A stretch of 64,000 nucleotides of DNA. It comes from Celeribacter baekdonensis (lineage in GTDB: Bacteria > Pseudomonadota > Alphaproteobacteria > Rhodobacterales > Rhodobacteraceae). The position numbers were made by a program, and so were the translations under genes. This document shows, piece after piece, positions 1 to 8,585 of this stretch; the first letter of the stretch is position 1; each line of letters begins with the position of its first letter. Location of the stretch: contig NZ_FNBL01000001.1 of NCBI RefSeq assembly GCF_900102315.1, positions 757,841-821,840 of the forward strand. Reading direction: 5' to 3'. The notes beneath the pieces were generated by a model. That model saw only the letters and a program-made list of their open reading frames with translations. It ran no database searches and was not told the DNA's origin.

Positions 1-12
1 CGGGACGCGAGG

Positions 13-141
13 TCAGGTGGTCGTGTCTTCGTCGGCCTCACGGATCAGACGCGCATCTTCGCGCATCTCAAGCCACATCGCGTTGAGCACAGCGAAAAGG
101 GCGGCGAGCGGGAGGCCTAAGAGCCAAGCGAAATACCACAT
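13..141 (-). CDS. cydX: Cytochrome bd oxidase small subunit CydX
   Basis: This 42-residue protein begins MWYFAWLLGLPLAALFAVLN, a single membrane helix with the W-Y-F-A-W-x-L-G start typical of CydX/CbdX, followed by a short acidic tail ending in three threonines. CydX is a structural subunit of the cytochrome bd quinol oxidase in the inner membrane and stabilises the haem groups. It lies 14 bases after the cydB stop on the same strand, in the standard cydABX order. The gene is small and easily missed. The start ATG is at 141, and an A/G-rich stretch just upstream can serve as the ribosome binding site. Confidence 0.93.
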   Translation of the reverse strand: MWYFAWLLGLPLAALFAVLNAMWLEMREDARLIREADEDTTT

Positions 142-155
142 AAGTCTTTCCTTTC

Positions 156-1319
156 TCAGTAGCTTTGCGTGTTTTGGGTGACGTCATCTTCGGTCACTTT
201 GCCCCAGAGGACTTTGTAAACCCAAGAGGTGTAGGCAAGGATGAGTGGCATAAAGATCACGGCACAGACCAGCATCACGAAAAGGGTGAGATGCGAGGAG
301 GAGCTGTCCCAGACGGTGAGCGAACTGGAGGGATCAACGGTGGAGGGCAGGATGAATGGAAACATCGTCAGCCCGACCGAAGAGATGATGCCAAAGATCG
401 CGAGCTTGGAGAACAAGAGCGTCGAAACCTCGCGGCCCGCACGCAGGCCCATCACGGCCAAAGCGATGCCGACAAAGCCCATGATCGGTGCCACGGCGAT
501 CCAGGGCCGGGTCGCATAGGCGTCCATCCAACTGCCGCCACGGATGACTTCGGAGAACAGCGGGTTGGATGGGCCGTCTTTGACCACCTCACCCACGATC
601 TGATAGCCCTCGATGCCGAAAGCCAACCAAAGCCCCGCAAGCGCATAGGACAGGGCGGCGACGATCCCGGCAATGGACCCGATGCGACGGGCCCGGTCGG
701 CAATCACGCCTTCGGTTTTAAGGCCAAGCCACGCAGAGCCATGCATCAACAACATGGACAGCGAAACGACACCGGCCAAGAGCGCATAGGGGTTCAAAAG
801 GCCCAAGAGCTTCATGATCGAATTGCCCTCATACATCGGCATCAACATGTCGGGGGTGAGGTAGAACGGCACACCTTGCAACACGTTGCCGACCGCCACA
901 CCAAAGATCAGCGCAGGCACGGCACCGCCGACAAACAACGCCCAATCCCATGTGGTCCGCCATGCGGCACCTTCACGTTTGGAGCGGTATTTAAAGCCAA
1001 CAGGACGCAGGATCAGCGCCGCCAGCACCAGGAACATCGCAAGATAAAAGCCCGAGAATGAGACCGCATAAAGCGTCGGCCATGCGGCAAAAATCGCCCC
1101 ACCGCCCAAGATGAACCACACTTGGTTGCCTTCCCAAATCGGGCCGATGGTGTTGATGATCACCCGGCGTTCGGTGTCGGATTTGCCAACGAAGGGCAGC
1201 AATGCGCCCACGCCCAAATCAAACCCATCGGTCAGGGCAAAGCCGATCAAAAGCACACCCAAAAGCGCCCACCAGATCACGCGGAGGATGTCGAAAGAGA
1301 TCAAGTCGTGAAGGATCAT
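156..1319 (-). CDS. cydB: Cytochrome bd ubiquinol oxidase subunit II (CydB)
   Basis: The 387-residue polytopic membrane protein has the CydB opening (W-W-x-L-x-G near residue 16, then G-F-x-L-T-D-G-F-D-L-G-V-G) and the G-P-I-W-E-G-N-Q-V-W-F motif near residues 59-69. With CydA it forms the bd-type terminal oxidase that oxidises quinol and reduces oxygen to water with high affinity. Length matches the family (about 380). It follows cydA by only five bases and precedes cydX, so the three are co-transcribed. Nothing is odd in the reading frame. Confidence 0.97.
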   Translation of the reverse strand: MILHDLISFDILRVIWWALLGVLLIGFALTDGFDLGVGALLPFVGKSDTERRVIINTIGPIWEGNQVWFILGGGAIFAAWPTLYAVSFSGFYLAMFLVLAALILRPVGFKYRSKREGAAWRTTWDWALFVGGAVPALIFGVAVGNVLQGVPFYLTPDMLMPMYEGNSIMKLLGLLNPYALLAGVVSLSMLLMHGSAWLGLKTEGVIADRARRIGSIAGIVAALSYALAGLWLAFGIEGYQIVGEVVKDGPSNPLFSEVIRGGSWMDAYATRPWIAVAPIMGFVGIALAVMGLRAGREVSTLLFSKLAIFGIISSVGLTMFPFILPSTVDPSSSLTVWDSSSSHLTLFVMLVCAVIFMPLILAYTSWVYKVLWGKVTEDDVTQNTQSY

Positions 1320-1324
1320 ATCAT

Positions 1325-2938
1325 TTACTCCGCAGGGGTTTCAGCAAAGGGGCCTTGGCCATCATGGGTGCGCAAACGGTGCGAATGGCGTTCCATCCAT
1401 TTGTCTGTTTCTTCAACATCCATGTAGGGGCCTTTTTTGATGTATTTGAGCATCAAACCCATTTCGACGATGAAGAGCGCCGTATAGAAGACCACAAAGC
1501 CCGTCAGCGTGATCAAAAGATCGGTGATCGACAGGTTCGAGGCCGACAACGCGGTGGGGAGGATGCCGTCCACTGTCCAGGGTTGGCGACCGAATTCGGC
1601 GACAAACCAACCAAGCTCGGCGGCAATCCACGGGGTCGGGATGATGATCACGCCCAAACGCAGCGCCCAGCGCGGGAATTGCATGCCTTTGAACGAAGCG
1701 CGGTAAAAGAAAAATGCCATGACCGCGATGAAGCTAAAGCCCAGCCCAACCATGATACGGAAGGCCCAGAAGATCGGCCAGACGCCCGGCACTGTGTCAT
1801 CAGCGGCCAGTTGGATTTGCGCCTCTGTGGCGTCGCGCGGATCATCGACATAGCGTTTGAGCAAAAGCGCATAGCCCAGATCCTCGGAATGCTCTTCGAA
1901 CGTGGCGCGCACCTCCGGTGGAGTCGCGTCGCGCTCAGACCGGATCGCCATCAGCGCATCATAGGCGATGATGCCAGAGCGCACTTTGTCTTTTGATTCA
2001 GCGACAAGCTGGTCGATGCCGGGGATTTCCTCGGTCAGAGACCGCGTACCGATGAGCCCCATCACATAGGGGATTTCAATGGCATAATGGGTTTCGCGCG
2101 CTTCCTTGTCGGGGAACCCGATCAGGGTGAAAGGCGCCGGAGCATCATGGGTTTCCCACATCGCCTCAATCGCTGCGAGTTTCATTTTTTGGGTGTGCGA
2201 GGCGGAGTAGCCAGACTCGTCGCCCAAAACCACCACAGACAAGGCGGCGGCCAAGCCAAAGGCCGATGCAATGGCAATCGAGCGGCGGGCCAATTCCGTA
2301 TGGCGGCCTTTCAGGAGATACCATGCCGAGACACCCAGCACGAACACAGAGGCTGTGACATAGCCTGCCGAGACGGTGTGAACGAATTTGGCCTGTGCCA
2401 CTTCGTTAAACATGACCTCAAAGAAATTGGTCATTTCCATGCGCATCGTGTCGGGGTTGAATTCGGCCCCCACCGGGTTTTGCATCCAACCATTGGCGAT
2501 CAAAATCCACAGCGCCGAGAAATTCGACCCGATGGCGACCAACCACGCGACCACAAGGTGTGCGGTGCGCGAGAGCTTGTCCCAGCCAAAGAAAAACAGC
2601 CCCACAAACGTGGCTTCAAGGAAGAAGGCCATCAGGCCCTCAATCGCCAGTGGCGCGCCGAAAATGTCACCGACATAATGGGAATAATAGGACCAGTTCA
2701 TCCCGAACTGAAATTCCATCGTGATACCGGTGGCGACGCCAAGGACAAAGTTGATCCCAAACAGCGTGCCCCAGAATTTCGTCATCTGCCGCCAAATCGG
2801 GCGGCCCGTCATCACATACACCGTCTCCATAATCGCGACGATGATCGACAGACCAAGTGTCAGCGGCACAAAGAGAAAGTGATACAGGGCTGTCATCGCG
2901 AATTGTAGACGCGACAGCTCGACCAATCCAAACTCCAT
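1325..2938 (-). CDS. cydA: Cytochrome bd ubiquinol oxidase subunit I (CydA)
   Basis: The 537-residue subunit carries the haem groups and the quinol site. An N-terminal histidine lies in A-L-Y-H-F-L-F-V-P at about residues 17-25, and the conserved G-R-Q-P-W-T motif follows the Q-loop. The Q-loop (roughly residues 250-380) is long, as in the E. coli-type L subfamily, and contains K-M-K-L-A-A-x-E-A. The GRQPW motif and long Q-loop favour a true bd-I oxidase rather than the short-loop cyanide-insensitive type. Its promoter region (2939-3191) contains an FNR-like box, which fits induction at low oxygen. cydB follows after five bases. Confidence 0.97.
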   Translation of the reverse strand: MEFGLVELSRLQFAMTALYHFLFVPLTLGLSIIVAIMETVYVMTGRPIWRQMTKFWGTLFGINFVLGVATGITMEFQFGMNWSYYSHYVGDIFGAPLAIEGLMAFFLEATFVGLFFFGWDKLSRTAHLVVAWLVAIGSNFSALWILIANGWMQNPVGAEFNPDTMRMEMTNFFEVMFNEVAQAKFVHTVSAGYVTASVFVLGVSAWYLLKGRHTELARRSIAIASAFGLAAALSVVVLGDESGYSASHTQKMKLAAIEAMWETHDAPAPFTLIGFPDKEARETHYAIEIPYVMGLIGTRSLTEEIPGIDQLVAESKDKVRSGIIAYDALMAIRSERDATPPEVRATFEEHSEDLGYALLLKRYVDDPRDATEAQIQLAADDTVPGVWPIFWAFRIMVGLGFSFIAVMAFFFYRASFKGMQFPRWALRLGVIIIPTPWIAAELGWFVAEFGRQPWTVDGILPTALSASNLSITDLLITLTGFVVFYTALFIVEMGLMLKYIKKGPYMDVEETDKWMERHSHRLRTHDGQGPFAETPAE

Positions 2939-3022
2939 TGTCTCATGCTCCTATTACGCGAGAAACGTATCTCGCAGATATGTATTTAGGTCATAGCATA
3001 AATCTCGGCGCGTATCGGCACT

Positions 3023-3036
3023 TTGACTCATGTCAA
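3023..3036. promoter_or_regulatory. FNR/FnrL-like box upstream of cydA
   Basis: TTGAC-TCAT-GTCAA is a perfect 5-4-5 dyad that closely resembles the FNR/FnrL consensus TTGAT-N4-ATCAA. It lies about 85 bases upstream of the cydA start, between cydC and cydA, where an oxygen-responsive activator would be expected. Assignment to FnrL is inference from the motif and the oxidase genes. Confidence 0.6.
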
Positions 3037-3124
3037 TAAATGCAATATTACAGATATATCTTTTTGTGACCGCGACATGGGCGCGCGCCCAGGCCGTTGA
3101 CACTCAATTCCATGTGACATCGGG

Positions 3125-3207
3125 ACCGCGATCAGCCCAAATTCAGGATCAGCCCAAATTTAGCCCAGTGTCAAATTAGCCCAGCCCCAAATTAGCCCAG
3201 TGTCAAA
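3125..3207 (-). repeat. Imperfect 16-17 bp tandem repeats derived from the cydC 3' end
   Basis: On the minus strand about five tandem units of 16-17 bases start with TTTG and mostly end in CTAA (3192-3207, 3176-3191, 3159-3175, 3142-3158 and a partial unit near 3125-3141). The unit nearest cydC encodes its last residues and stop codon, so the array looks like repeated duplication of the gene's tail into the cydC-cydA spacer. No function is evident; it does not form a clear terminator. Confidence 0.7.
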
Positions 3208-4823
3208 ATCCGGTCAGACGCGCCCTGCTCTTCCGCCCGATGCGCCGCCATCAAAACGCCGGTGTTCGGCAAAGCCGCCCGAATCCCGGCCAAAACCTTA
3301 AGGGAGGTGGCGTGATCCAGCCCTTCGGTCGGCTCATCCAAAAGCAAAACCAAAGGCTTGCGCAACACGGCCCGCGCCAGCACAAGCCGACGCGCTTCAC
3401 CACCGGACAGGCCCGCCCCGCGCGGCCCAAGCTGCATCGAAAGCCCGCCTTTGTCCCGCACCACATCGTCCAAAGCCACCACCGCAAGCGCCGCCCAAAG
3501 CGCGTCATCATCGGCCTCTGGCGCGACAATTCGCAAATTCTCCGCCACTGTGCCCCGCAAAAGCGACGCGCGTTGCCCGACCAAGGTGACAGAGCCCGGT
3601 GAACATTGCGTGACGGGCTGACCACAGAGACGCACCTGTCCCTCCAAGGGCGAAAGCGCGCCCGCGCCAAGCAAAAGCACCGTGGTTTTGCCCACGCCCG
3701 ACGGCCCTTTGAGCGCGACCCATTCGCCGGGGGCAACCGTCAGATCAAACCCGTCAATCACCCGGCGCGTGCCTGCATTGCGGGCAAAGCTGACGCCCGA
3801 AAAAACCAAATCCGCCGGGCCTTCCGGCACAGGCTGCGCAGCGGATGCGACCTCATGGCCAAGCTGCTCAGACACCCGCCGCGCCGCGCCAATCATCCGG
3901 CCGATCTCGGCCACGGCCCGACGCAAAGGCGCAAGCGTCTCCATCAAGGCCAGCGCCGCAAAAAATCCAATCGCGGCGCGGGCGGGGGAAATCTCGCCCA
4001 TTTCGGCCAAATGCCCGCCAATCCAAAGCGCAGCCCCCCCGGCCAGCGCACTGACCGCCATTAAGGCTGCTCCGATTTGACGCTCCAAATGGTCCGTGTC
4101 CGTGGCCGCCGATTGACGACGCAACTCTGCCGTGCGGGTGATCTCGGTCTGTGTGGTCAGTTGACCATAAACGGCCAAATCTTCACGCCCGGTGATCAGA
4201 TCAATCAGGCGTGAGCGAAACGCCTGCGCCGCCGCTTCCATGCGCCGCGATGGGGTTTGCGCCCGTCGAAGACCCCAAACCAACACGCCCGCGCCGCCAA
4301 TGGTGAACAGCCCGAAAATCGCCAATCCCACACGCGGATCAACCAGCCATGCGATCATCGCACAGGCCACGATTTGCGTCACGGCCCCGGCGATCAGCGG
4401 CAAAAACAACCGCAAAGGCACGCCATCAAGGGCATCGACATCGGCGACAATCCGGTTGAGCGCCTGTGCGCCGCGCAGACGGATCAGCCGATCATAAGAG
4501 CGCGCCGCAACCCGGCTCAAAAGCGCCACCCGCAACCGGGTCAGCGCCCGCAATGTGGCGTCATGGGTGAGAATGCGTTCGCCGTAGCGCGTGGCAGTAC
4601 GGCCAATCGCCAAAAACCGCACCATGGCGGAGGGGCGAAACACGTCAAACACTGCGCCCGCGCCGATCAATCCCGCCGCAGAGGCCGCCGTGATGAACCA
4701 ACCCGACAGGCCCAACAAGGCCGCGCCCATCATCAGCACGAGGGTGGACAGTAACAGGCCACGCAACAGCGATTTCGTCTCGCCTTTGACCATGAGGGTG
4801 AAGATGCGCCACAACGCGGTCAT
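3192..4823 (-). CDS. cydC: Thiol reductant ABC exporter subunit CydC
   Basis: The 543-residue half-transporter has six N-terminal membrane segments (about residues 1-300) and a C-terminal ATPase with Walker A GPSGVGKTT, signature LSGGEARRLVLARA and Walker B followed by DEPTEGLD. CydDC exports cysteine/glutathione to the periplasm and is needed to assemble cytochrome bd. It overlaps cydD by four bases, so the pair is translationally coupled, and lies directly upstream of cydAB. The stop codon sits in a tandem repeat (3125-3207). Confidence 0.95.
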   Translation of the reverse strand: MTALWRIFTLMVKGETKSLLRGLLLSTLVLMMGAALLGLSGWFITAASAAGLIGAGAVFDVFRPSAMVRFLAIGRTATRYGERILTHDATLRALTRLRVALLSRVAARSYDRLIRLRGAQALNRIVADVDALDGVPLRLFLPLIAGAVTQIVACAMIAWLVDPRVGLAIFGLFTIGGAGVLVWGLRRAQTPSRRMEAAAQAFRSRLIDLITGREDLAVYGQLTTQTEITRTAELRRQSAATDTDHLERQIGAALMAVSALAGGAALWIGGHLAEMGEISPARAAIGFFAALALMETLAPLRRAVAEIGRMIGAARRVSEQLGHEVASAAQPVPEGPADLVFSGVSFARNAGTRRVIDGFDLTVAPGEWVALKGPSGVGKTTVLLLGAGALSPLEGQVRLCGQPVTQCSPGSVTLVGQRASLLRGTVAENLRIVAPEADDDALWAALAVVALDDVVRDKGGLSMQLGPRGAGLSGGEARRLVLARAVLRKPLVLLLDEPTEGLDHATSLKVLAGIRAALPNTGVLMAAHRAEEQGASDRILTLG

Positions 4824-6523
4824 TGGGTGGCCTCCGCATCAAGGGGGCGATCTTCGGGCTGAATGTCAACGACCTGATCCATGCGCGCGATCAGCACCGG
4901 ATCATGGGTGGCGACAATCAACGTCGCGCCACGCGCGGCCAGCGCCATGAGGCCCTCGGTGATGCGATCCGCGGTGTCGCGGTCGAGATCGGCGGTGGGT
5001 TCATCGGCCAGCACCACATCTGGATGTGCCGCAAGCGCGCGGGCCAACATCACCCGCCGCGCCTCGCCGCCTGACAGCCCGCCGCCGGTTTCACCCAACA
5101 GAGTCAAGTCGCCCTTGGGCAGGGTTTCAAGCACGTCTTCCAGCGCCGCCGTGGCAATCACATCGGACGTCAAAGCCGCGCCGAACGTGATGTTGTGGCG
5201 CAGGGAGCGGCCCAGAAACATCGGCGCTTGCGGCATCCAGCCAAGGCGGGCGCGCCATGCGTCGGCACTCTCGGCGTTGAGCGGCTGTCCCGCCACGGTG
5301 ATCTTGCCCGATGCCGGGTGTTCCAGCCCCGCAATCAGGCGCAGGAGCGTGGTTTTGCCCGCCCCGGACGGGCCGGACAACGCGATGCGCGCGCCGGGGG
5401 CGATTGTGAGGTCTGGATAGGTGATCAGGCGCGGCCCCCGTTTGGCAGAAACGCCCGCGAGCGTGATCTGCACCGGCCCAGGCAAGGGCCCAGTGACGGC
5501 CCCTGTGCCCAAAAGCGGCGTCGAAGTGGCTCCTTGCCACGCCGACAGGTCTTTGGCCACGGCAAGCCCCGCCGCCTTGTCATGCCACGCCGCCGACAAA
5601 TCCCGCAAAGGTTGGAAATAATCCGGGGAAAGCAGCAATAGGAACATCCCGGCCCAAGGCGTCAGCCCCGCGCCGTAAGCGCCCCAAGACAATTCGCCCA
5701 AAAGCGAAAACCCGACCCAGACCGCCACCATCGCCACGCCCAAAGCGGCGAAAAGTTCGAGCACGGTCGAGGACAAAAATGCAACGCGCAACACGGCCAT
5801 GGTGCGGGCGCGCAGGTCATTGGCGGCGGTTTCAAATTGCGCGATCACACGCGGCGTTGCGCCCAAAAGACGCATATCCGCAAGGGCTGCCAAACGGTCC
5901 ACCAACAGATCGTTGAGCGTGCCAATCTCGGACATTTGCCGCTCGGAGGCCTCCTTGGCGGCATAGCCCACAAGCGCCATGAACACCGGAATGAGCGGCC
6001 CGGCGATCAAAAGCACCACGCCCACCGCCCACGAATGCCAAAACGCCAGCGCGAGGATCACCAAGGGCACGGTTTTGACCCGCGCCTGCGCCGGGGCGTA
6101 GCGGGTGATATAGGGCAAAAGCGCGTCAAGTTTTTCGCAGGCCAAAGCGGCCAGCGCGCCGGGACCGCCAAAGGCGGAGGGTCCGACGCTTTTGGCCTCA
6201 CGGTCCAAAATCTCTTGGCGGGTGTGGGTGACAATCGACTGGCCTGCGCGAAACAACAGACCCTCTGCGAGATATGAGAGCGCGAGGCGCAGCGCAGCAA
6301 GGGCCAGAAAGCCCAAACTACCAACGAGAACAGACACGCCGCCTGCCCCGGTCAAAAGACGAGAAAACACCGAGGCCACCAAAGCCGCTTGCGGCACCCA
6401 GAGGAGCGCAGACAGGGCCGTAAGCCTTGATGCGGTTCTGATCCCCTTGGCCTCGCGCGACAAAAGCGCTGCGAGCACCTGTCGCTCGGGCGCGACAGTT
6501 TTATCTTTTTTCGTTTTTGTCAT
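4820..6523 (-). CDS. cydD: Thiol reductant ABC exporter subunit CydD
   Basis: The 567-residue half-transporter pairs with CydC. Membrane helices fill about the first 330 residues; the ATPase has GPSGAGKTT, LSGGEARRVMLARA and DEPTADLD. The frame is open to 6637, but the ATG at 6523 (protein MTKTKKDKTV...) is preferred because homology to the family begins about 15 residues later. The ATG at 6574 is the alternative; neither has a strong ribosome site. The gene is the first of cydDCABX and diverges from the arsenic module. Confidence 0.93.
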   Translation of the reverse strand: MTKTKKDKTVAPERQVLAALLSREAKGIRTASRLTALSALLWVPQAALVASVFSRLLTGAGGVSVLVGSLGFLALAALRLALSYLAEGLLFRAGQSIVTHTRQEILDREAKSVGPSAFGGPGALAALACEKLDALLPYITRYAPAQARVKTVPLVILALAFWHSWAVGVVLLIAGPLIPVFMALVGYAAKEASERQMSEIGTLNDLLVDRLAALADMRLLGATPRVIAQFETAANDLRARTMAVLRVAFLSSTVLELFAALGVAMVAVWVGFSLLGELSWGAYGAGLTPWAGMFLLLLSPDYFQPLRDLSAAWHDKAAGLAVAKDLSAWQGATSTPLLGTGAVTGPLPGPVQITLAGVSAKRGPRLITYPDLTIAPGARIALSGPSGAGKTTLLRLIAGLEHPASGKITVAGQPLNAESADAWRARLGWMPQAPMFLGRSLRHNITFGAALTSDVIATAALEDVLETLPKGDLTLLGETGGGLSGGEARRVMLARALAAHPDVVLADEPTADLDRDTADRITEGLMALAARGATLIVATHDPVLIARMDQVVDIQPEDRPLDAEATQ

Positions 6524-6690
6524 GCGCGCGTGATCCGAGCGGTGTTTTTGATTGTTATCTGCCTTTGCTGACATGCTCAGACAGGCAGCGCAATCTTTGA
6601 TGCCGTATAGAGGCCAATCTGCGGCGGGGTGTCTCACCTTTGGGGCGAAACAGGCCGACTGTTACAAAATCTTCACTTGGTATTTGGATT

Positions 6691-6712
6691 TAATTCTACT
6701 ATTCGTGAATTA
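6691..6712. promoter_or_regulatory. Dyad at the start of the ArsR-ArsC gene (candidate ArsR operator)
   Basis: TAATTC-N10-GAATTA is a six-base inverted repeat in the AT-rich divergent region between cydD and the arsR-arsC fusion. ArsR-family repressors bind such dyads at their own promoters. The right arm touches the chosen start codon, so if it is an operator, transcription may begin very close to the gene or translation may start at the next ATG (6739). Confidence 0.35.
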
Positions 6713-7548
6713 TGGAAAAGATAGCATTCGACTCACCCATGGCTCAAACCGCCTTTGCCGCTCTCGGTCACGAAGGCCGGCTTGCGGTGTTTCGCCTGTT
6801 GATGCGCTTTGCGCCACATCCGGTGCGCCCGTCCGAAATGGTCACCGCACTGGACCTAAAAGCCAACACCCTGTCCGGCTACCTGTCTGATCTGACACAG
6901 GCCGGGCTGATCCACGCCAAACGCGATGGGCGCTCGCTGTATTATCAGGTCGATTTGGCCGCTTGCGAGGGCTTGGTCGGTTATTTGGTCAACGATTGTT
7001 GCCGCGGACGTCCCGAAATTTGCCCACAGGAGGCCAGCTTGTCCCACACATCCCCCTACCGCGTATTGTTCCTATGTTCAGGCAATTCCGCGCGTTCCAT
7101 CATGGCCGAAACGATCTTAAACACATTGGGCAAAGGCCGATTTGCGGCCTACTCGGCCGGGACACGCCCCAATGGTGCGGTCCACCCGATGACCATAGCG
7201 CTTTTGGAGCGCAATGGGCATGACACCACTGGTCTGACATCCAAAGACATTGCCACATTCCAAACGGCAGAAACCCCTGCGTTTGATTTCGTGTTTACCG
7301 TGTGCGACATGGCCGCAAGTGAAGAGTGCGCGCCGTGGATTGGCCAGCCATTGAGCGCCCATTGGGGATTGCCTGACCCGGTCAAAGTGACAGGCACCGA
7401 GGCCGAGAAAGCCTTGGCCTTTGCTCAGACCTACAGCCAGCTCTTTCACCGGATCAAAGCCTTTGTCGCGCTGGACGAAAACCGCCGGATTGATGGCCTG
7501 AGCCGGCTGTCGCTTCAGGCTCAGATCGACCAAATTTCAGAGTCTTAA
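6712..7548 (+). CDS. ArsR repressor - ArsC arsenate reductase fusion protein
   Basis: This 278-residue protein joins two domains. Residues about 9-100 form an ArsR-type winged helix ([14 protein letters not shown]...). After a short Cys-containing linker (D-C-C-R-G near 94), residues about 115-278 form a low-molecular-weight phosphatase fold with the arsenate-reductase loop [13 protein letters not shown] (C-x5-R). It should sense arsenite through the first half and reduce arsenate through the second. It is followed after 11 bases by Gap and then ArsJ. No good ribosome site precedes either ATG 6712 or ATG 6739, so the start is uncertain by nine residues. Confidence 0.88.
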   Translation: MEKIAFDSPMAQTAFAALGHEGRLAVFRLLMRFAPHPVRPSEMVTALDLKANTLSGYLSDLTQAGLIHAKRDGRSLYYQVDLAACEGLVGYLVNDCCRGRPEICPQEASLSHTSPYRVLFLCSGNSARSIMAETILNTLGKGRFAAYSAGTRPNGAVHPMTIALLERNGHDTTGLTSKDIATFQTAETPAFDFVFTVCDMAASEECAPWIGQPLSAHWGLPDPVKVTGTEAEKALAFAQTYSQLFHRIKAFVALDENRRIDGLSRLSLQAQIDQISES

Positions 7549-7559
7549 AGGACCCTCTC

Positions 7560-8585
7560 ATGACCCAGACCTCAGCTCCAAAAATCGCGCTCAATGGCCT
7601 TGGCCGGATGGGAAAACTGGCCCTTCGCGACCTGTTTGACCGCGGGCTTGGCGAGAATATCGTGTTGATCAATGACCTCGCCGGGGATGCGGAGCAGCAC
7701 GCGCTTTTGTTGGAGTTCGACTCGGTACATGGTCGCTGGGGTGCACAGATTTCGCATGATGCGGACAGCCTGACGGTGAACGGCACCCAGATGAGGATGA
7801 CCCATCACGCCCAGATCGAAGACCTGCCTTTGGCCGCACTTGACGTCGATCTGGTGATCGACTGCACCGGGGTGTTCAAAACCGCTGACAAGATTGCGCC
7901 CTATTACGCGGCCGGGGTGAAAAAAGTGGTGGTCTCTGCCCCGGTCAAGGACGGCGGCGCGCTTAATCTGGTCTATGGTGTGAACCATCACCTCTATGAC
8001 AGCGACGCGCATGATCTGGTGACAGCGGCGTCCTGTACCACCAATTGTCTGGCCCCGGTGGTCAAGGTGATCCACGAAAATCTCGGCATCAAACACGGCT
8101 CCATCACCACGATCCATGACGTGACCAACACACAGACCATCGTTGATCGCCCGGCCAAAGACATGCGTCGGGCGCGCTCGGCCATGACCAACCTGATCCC
8201 GACCACCACCGGCTCGGCCACAGCGATCACGTTGATCTACCCCGAACTCAAAGGCCGCCTAAACGGTCATGCCGTGCGGGTGCCTTTGCTCAATGCCTCT
8301 TTGACCGACTGCGTCTTTGAGGTCGAACGCGAAACCACCGCCGAAGAGGTCAACGCCCTGTTCAAAGCCGCATCCGAAGGCGAACTTGCGGGCATTTTGG
8401 GGTATGAGACCCGCCCGCTCGTGTCTTGCGACTATATCAACGATCCGCGCTCAAGCATTATTGATGCGCAATCGACCATGGTGATCCATGGCACGCAGGT
8501 CAAAATCTATGCGTGGTATGACAATGAATGGGGCTATGCCTGCCGTCTGGCCGATGTGGCGCGACTGGTTGCGGGATCCATGTGA
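7560..8585 (+). CDS. ArsJ-associated glyceraldehyde-3-phosphate dehydrogenase
   Basis: The 341-residue enzyme has the NAD-binding start ([11 protein letters not shown]) and the active-site motif [11 protein letters not shown] (catalytic Cys near residue 158) of type I GAPDH. In ars operons this paralogue uses arsenate in place of phosphate to form 1-arseno-3-phosphoglycerate, which ArsJ exports. The start of the family (G-F/N-G-L-G-R) is slightly altered to N-G-L-G-R, as in ars-linked copies. Its stop codon shares one base with the arsJ start (TGATG), so the two are coupled. A housekeeping glycolytic role is less likely given the neighbours. Confidence 0.92.
   Translation: MTQTSAPKIALNGLGRMGKLALRDLFDRGLGENIVLINDLAGDAEQHALLLEFDSVHGRWGAQISHDADSLTVNGTQMRMTHHAQIEDLPLAALDVDLVIDCTGVFKTADKIAPYYAAGVKKVVVSAPVKDGGALNLVYGVNHHLYDSDAHDLVTAASCTTNCLAPVVKVIHENLGIKHGSITTIHDVTNTQTIVDRPAKDMRRARSAMTNLIPTTTGSATAITLIYPELKGRLNGHAVRVPLLNASLTDCVFEVERETTAEEVNALFKAASEGELAGILGYETRPLVSCDYINDPRSSIIDAQSTMVIHGTQVKIYAWYDNEWGYACRLADVARLVAGSM

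Noticed and set aside
165-1061. Long plus-strand open frame of 298 codons opposite cydB
   Set aside because: It lies entirely antisense to a certain gene, has low-complexity His/Arg/Gly/Gln-rich translation and no motif; it is a GC-rich shadow frame, like many others across the window.
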